Part shown: positions 6,180 to 7,138 of the stretch, piece after piece | Layout of the letters: each line of letters starts with the position of its first letter | Position numbering within the stretch: the stretch's first letter is position 1 | Translations under genes and position numbers: made by a program | Assembly: GCA_005882445.1 (NCBI GenBank) | Contig: VBAN01000049.1 | Span: 1 to 7,138, forward strand | Length of the DNA: 7,138 bases | Source: Candidatus Segetimicrobium genomatis | GTDB taxonomy: Bacteria > Sysuimicrobiota > Sysuimicrobiia > Sysuimicrobiales > Segetimicrobiaceae | Direction: 5' to 3' | The notes under the pieces: model-generated | Told to the model about the DNA's origin: nothing | Seen by the model: the letters and a program-made list of their open reading frames with translations, nothing else | Databases searched by the model: none

Positions 6180-6743
6180 ATGCGGACGCGGAGAGTCGGC
6201 AGGAGCGGCATCTGGGCGGTCTGCCTCGCGCTGCTGGGCGGCGCGCTGCTGCCGGGGACGGCGCAGGCCAAGACGGCGCAGGAGGTCGACGCCGGCGTGA
6301 ACGCCGCGCTGAACCAGTTCATCAAGCAGGTGAAAGGGGCGAAGGAGTTTCTCCAGGGCGCCCCGGGCGTGCTGGTGTTTGCCGGGGTCTATCAGGCCGG
6401 CCTCGGGATCGGAGGGGAGTACGGCGAGGGCGCGCTGCGCATCCACGGCAGGACCGCCGGATACTACAGCATCGCGTCCGCCTCGATCGGGTTCCAGCTC
6501 GGCGTCCAGAAGAAGGACATCATCCTCGTCTTCCTGCGGGAGGGGGCGCTCAAGGACTTCCAGGCCAAGTCGGGGTGGCAGGTCGGCGTCGACGGCTCGG
6601 TGGTGCTGGTGGACCTGGGGGCCCAACGGTCTCTGGATTCCACCAAGTTCAACCAGCCGATCGTGGGATTTGTCGTGGGCCAGAAGGGCCTCATGTACAA
6701 CCTGTCGCTGGCAGGGTCGAAGATCTCGAAGATGCGGAAATAG
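6180..6743 (+). CDS. Secreted SYLF (Ysc84-like) domain lipid-binding protein
   Basis: Small exported protein with a single SYLF domain, a family that binds phosphoinositides and other lipids in eukaryotes; bacterial members are mostly uncharacterised envelope proteins. A classic signal peptide (positive n-region MRTRRVGRSG, hydrophobic core, then AQA at 28-30) leaves a mature protein of 157 residues starting at Lys31. SYLF blocks follow in order: a helical FIKQVKGAKEFL region, then GVLVFAGVYQAGLGIGGEYG (63-82), YYSIASASIGFQLG (95-108), a KDIILVFL strand and GVDGSVVLVDLGA (136-148). The characteristic ending is GLMYNLSLAGSKI (170-182). Length matches single-domain bacterial members. A GTG at 6177 is in frame, but AGGGGG at 6166-6171 sits 8 nt before ATG 6180, which I prefer. 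The gene starts 12 nt after the transglycosylase stop and is the last clear member of the operon. Exact role unknown. Confidence 0.88.
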   Translation: MRTRRVGRSGIWAVCLALLGGALLPGTAQAKTAQEVDAGVNAALNQFIKQVKGAKEFLQGAPGVLVFAGVYQAGLGIGGEYGEGALRIHGRTAGYYSIASASIGFQLGVQKKDIILVFLREGALKDFQAKSGWQVGVDGSVVLVDLGAQRSLDSTKFNQPIVGFVVGQKGLMYNLSLAGSKISKMRK

Positions 6744-6759
6744 GCGGAACGGCCTCCGC
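6744..6759 (+). terminator. Weak hairpin directly after the SYLF gene
   Basis: GCGGA (6744-6748) pairs with TCCGC (6755-6759) around a 6-nt loop, immediately after the stop codon. There is no T-run after it, so a standard intrinsic terminator is not supported. It may be chance in GC-rich DNA or a 3' end processing structure. Read-through into the regulator gene is possible. Confidence 0.15.
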
Positions 6760-6783
6760 GCCACCGTCCGGGGCCGGGTCGCA

Positions 6784-6812
6784 TTGACACCCGCACCGGG
6801 GACTGCTACATG
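6784..6812 (+). promoter_or_regulatory. Sigma-70-like promoter before the DtxR-family gene
   Basis: TTGACA at 6784-6789 is a perfect -35 hexamer. After 17 nt comes TACATG at 6807-6812, a poor -10 (3 of 6), but preceded by TG at 6804-6805 with one base between, the extended -10 pattern. Transcription would begin near 6819. The site lies in the short gap after the SYLF gene, in the right orientation and distance for the regulator. No dyad matching a DtxR or MntR operator was recognised around it. Confidence 0.5.
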
Positions 6813-7138
6813 TGTGGTGTGGCATACAAGGGGGCCGGTGGTGAGCGGGCGCCGCTGATCACCGGCGTGATGGAAGACTACCTCAAAGCGATCTACCGGC
6901 TGCAGCAGGCGCACGGCTCCGTGGCCACGTCCGAGCTGGCGAAGGAGCTGCGGGTGGCGGCGGCCACGACGACCGCCATGGTGCAGCGCCTGGCGCGGTT
7001 GAAGCTCGTCTCGTATCATCGGTACCGCGGGCTGACCCTGACCTCGGCGGGCGAGCGCATCGCGCTCGAGACGATTCGACATCACCGGTTGCTCGAGCTG
7101 TACCTGGCGCAGCACCTGGGCGTCGGCCTCGACAAAGT
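6810..7138 (+). CDS. DtxR/MntR-family metal-dependent transcriptional regulator, 3' end outside window
   Basis: N-terminal part of an iron- or manganese-responsive repressor. Counting from the internal ATG at 6870, MEDYLKAIYRL (1-11) begins the first helix. A winged helix-turn-helix follows at about 17-60 (SELAKELRVAAATTTAMVQRL, then YRGLTLTSAGE), and HHRLLELYLAQHLGV (71-85) starts the dimerisation and metal-site region. Aligned from memory to B. subtilis MntR, Asp3 and His72 match the metal ligands Asp8 and His77, while Lys6 stands where MntR has Glu11. The remaining ligands lie beyond the window. The start is unresolved. ATG 6810 is the longest, with GGGGA 7 nt upstream, but lies inside the predicted -10. 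GTG 6819 would be leaderless. GTG 6867 or ATG 6870 would suit a normal leader but lack a clear ribosome site. It may control metal uptake genes to the right; a role in the upstream operon is not shown. Confidence 0.88.
   Translation, partial: MCGVAYKGAGGERAPLITGVMEDYLKAIYRLQQAHGSVATSELAKELRVAAATTTAMVQRLARLKLVSYHRYRGLTLTSAGERIALETIRHHRLLELYLAQHLGVGLDK

Noticed and set aside
5148..7115. Very long open frame on the minus strand (655 codons) opposite the transglycosylase, SYLF and DtxR genes
   Set aside because: Its translation is low-complexity, rich in Arg, Pro, Gly and His, with no recognisable domain. The opposite strand carries three clear protein families. Such antisense frames are normal in high-GC DNA.
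1..7138. tRNA, rRNA, CRISPR, insertion sequence or phage signals
   Set aside because: No cloverleaf-like, spaced-repeat, transposase or terminal inverted repeat pattern was seen on reading both strands.

Overview
The window is GC-rich (about 70% by eye) and densely coded, with almost no intergenic DNA. The gene set suggests a bacterium of the broad Gram-positive or Terrabacteria side. MurT-GatD, which amidates D-glutamate in lipid II, is typical of that side. The window also holds a soluble lytic transglycosylase and a SYLF/Ysc84 lipid-binding protein, which are commoner in organisms with an outer membrane. A deep-branching, possibly diderm, high-GC lineage such as an uncultured Armatimonadota- or CSP1-3-like group would fit. 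This placement is an inference, and no marker in the window settles it.

Layout. Positions 2-544 (+) are the C-terminal part of a secreted NlpC/P60 peptidoglycan endopeptidase whose start lies outside the window. Its visible N-terminus is a Pro/Ser/Arg linker built from a degenerate 24-nt repeat. It converges on a MOT1/SulP-type anion transporter (539-1714, -), and both stop codons sit in one CTATAG hexamer. A divergent control region (1715-1878) separates the transporter from a long + strand gene run. It contains an AT-rich 10-bp tandem repeat with -10-like hexamers facing both ways, and a possible 13-residue leader ORF that ends on the transporter start codon.

The + strand run looks like one operon: murT (1879-3264), gatD (start at 3231 or 3261, end 4040), an MFS exporter (4087-5265, start uncertain), a secreted TPR plus SLT lytic transglycosylase (5262-6167) and a secreted SYLF-domain protein (about 6180-6743). 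Spacings run from overlaps to 46 nt. A DtxR/MntR-family metal-responsive regulator follows (from about 6810) and runs off the window end; a well-formed sigma-70-like promoter lies just before it.

Functional reading. MurT-GatD turns D-iGlu into D-iGln in lipid II. The transglycosylase cuts the glycan strand, and NlpC/P60 enzymes typically cut at the D-Glu (or D-iGln)-diamino acid bond. The window is therefore mainly about making and remodelling the cell wall, with two transporters of unproven substrate and one metal regulator. I found no RNA genes, CRISPR array, insertion sequence or clear sign of recent transfer. No wholly new system is evident. The points most worth a second look are the leader ORF of the transporter, the missing conventional start of the MFS gene, the promoter/start conflict of the DtxR gene, and the make-up of the cell-wall operon.
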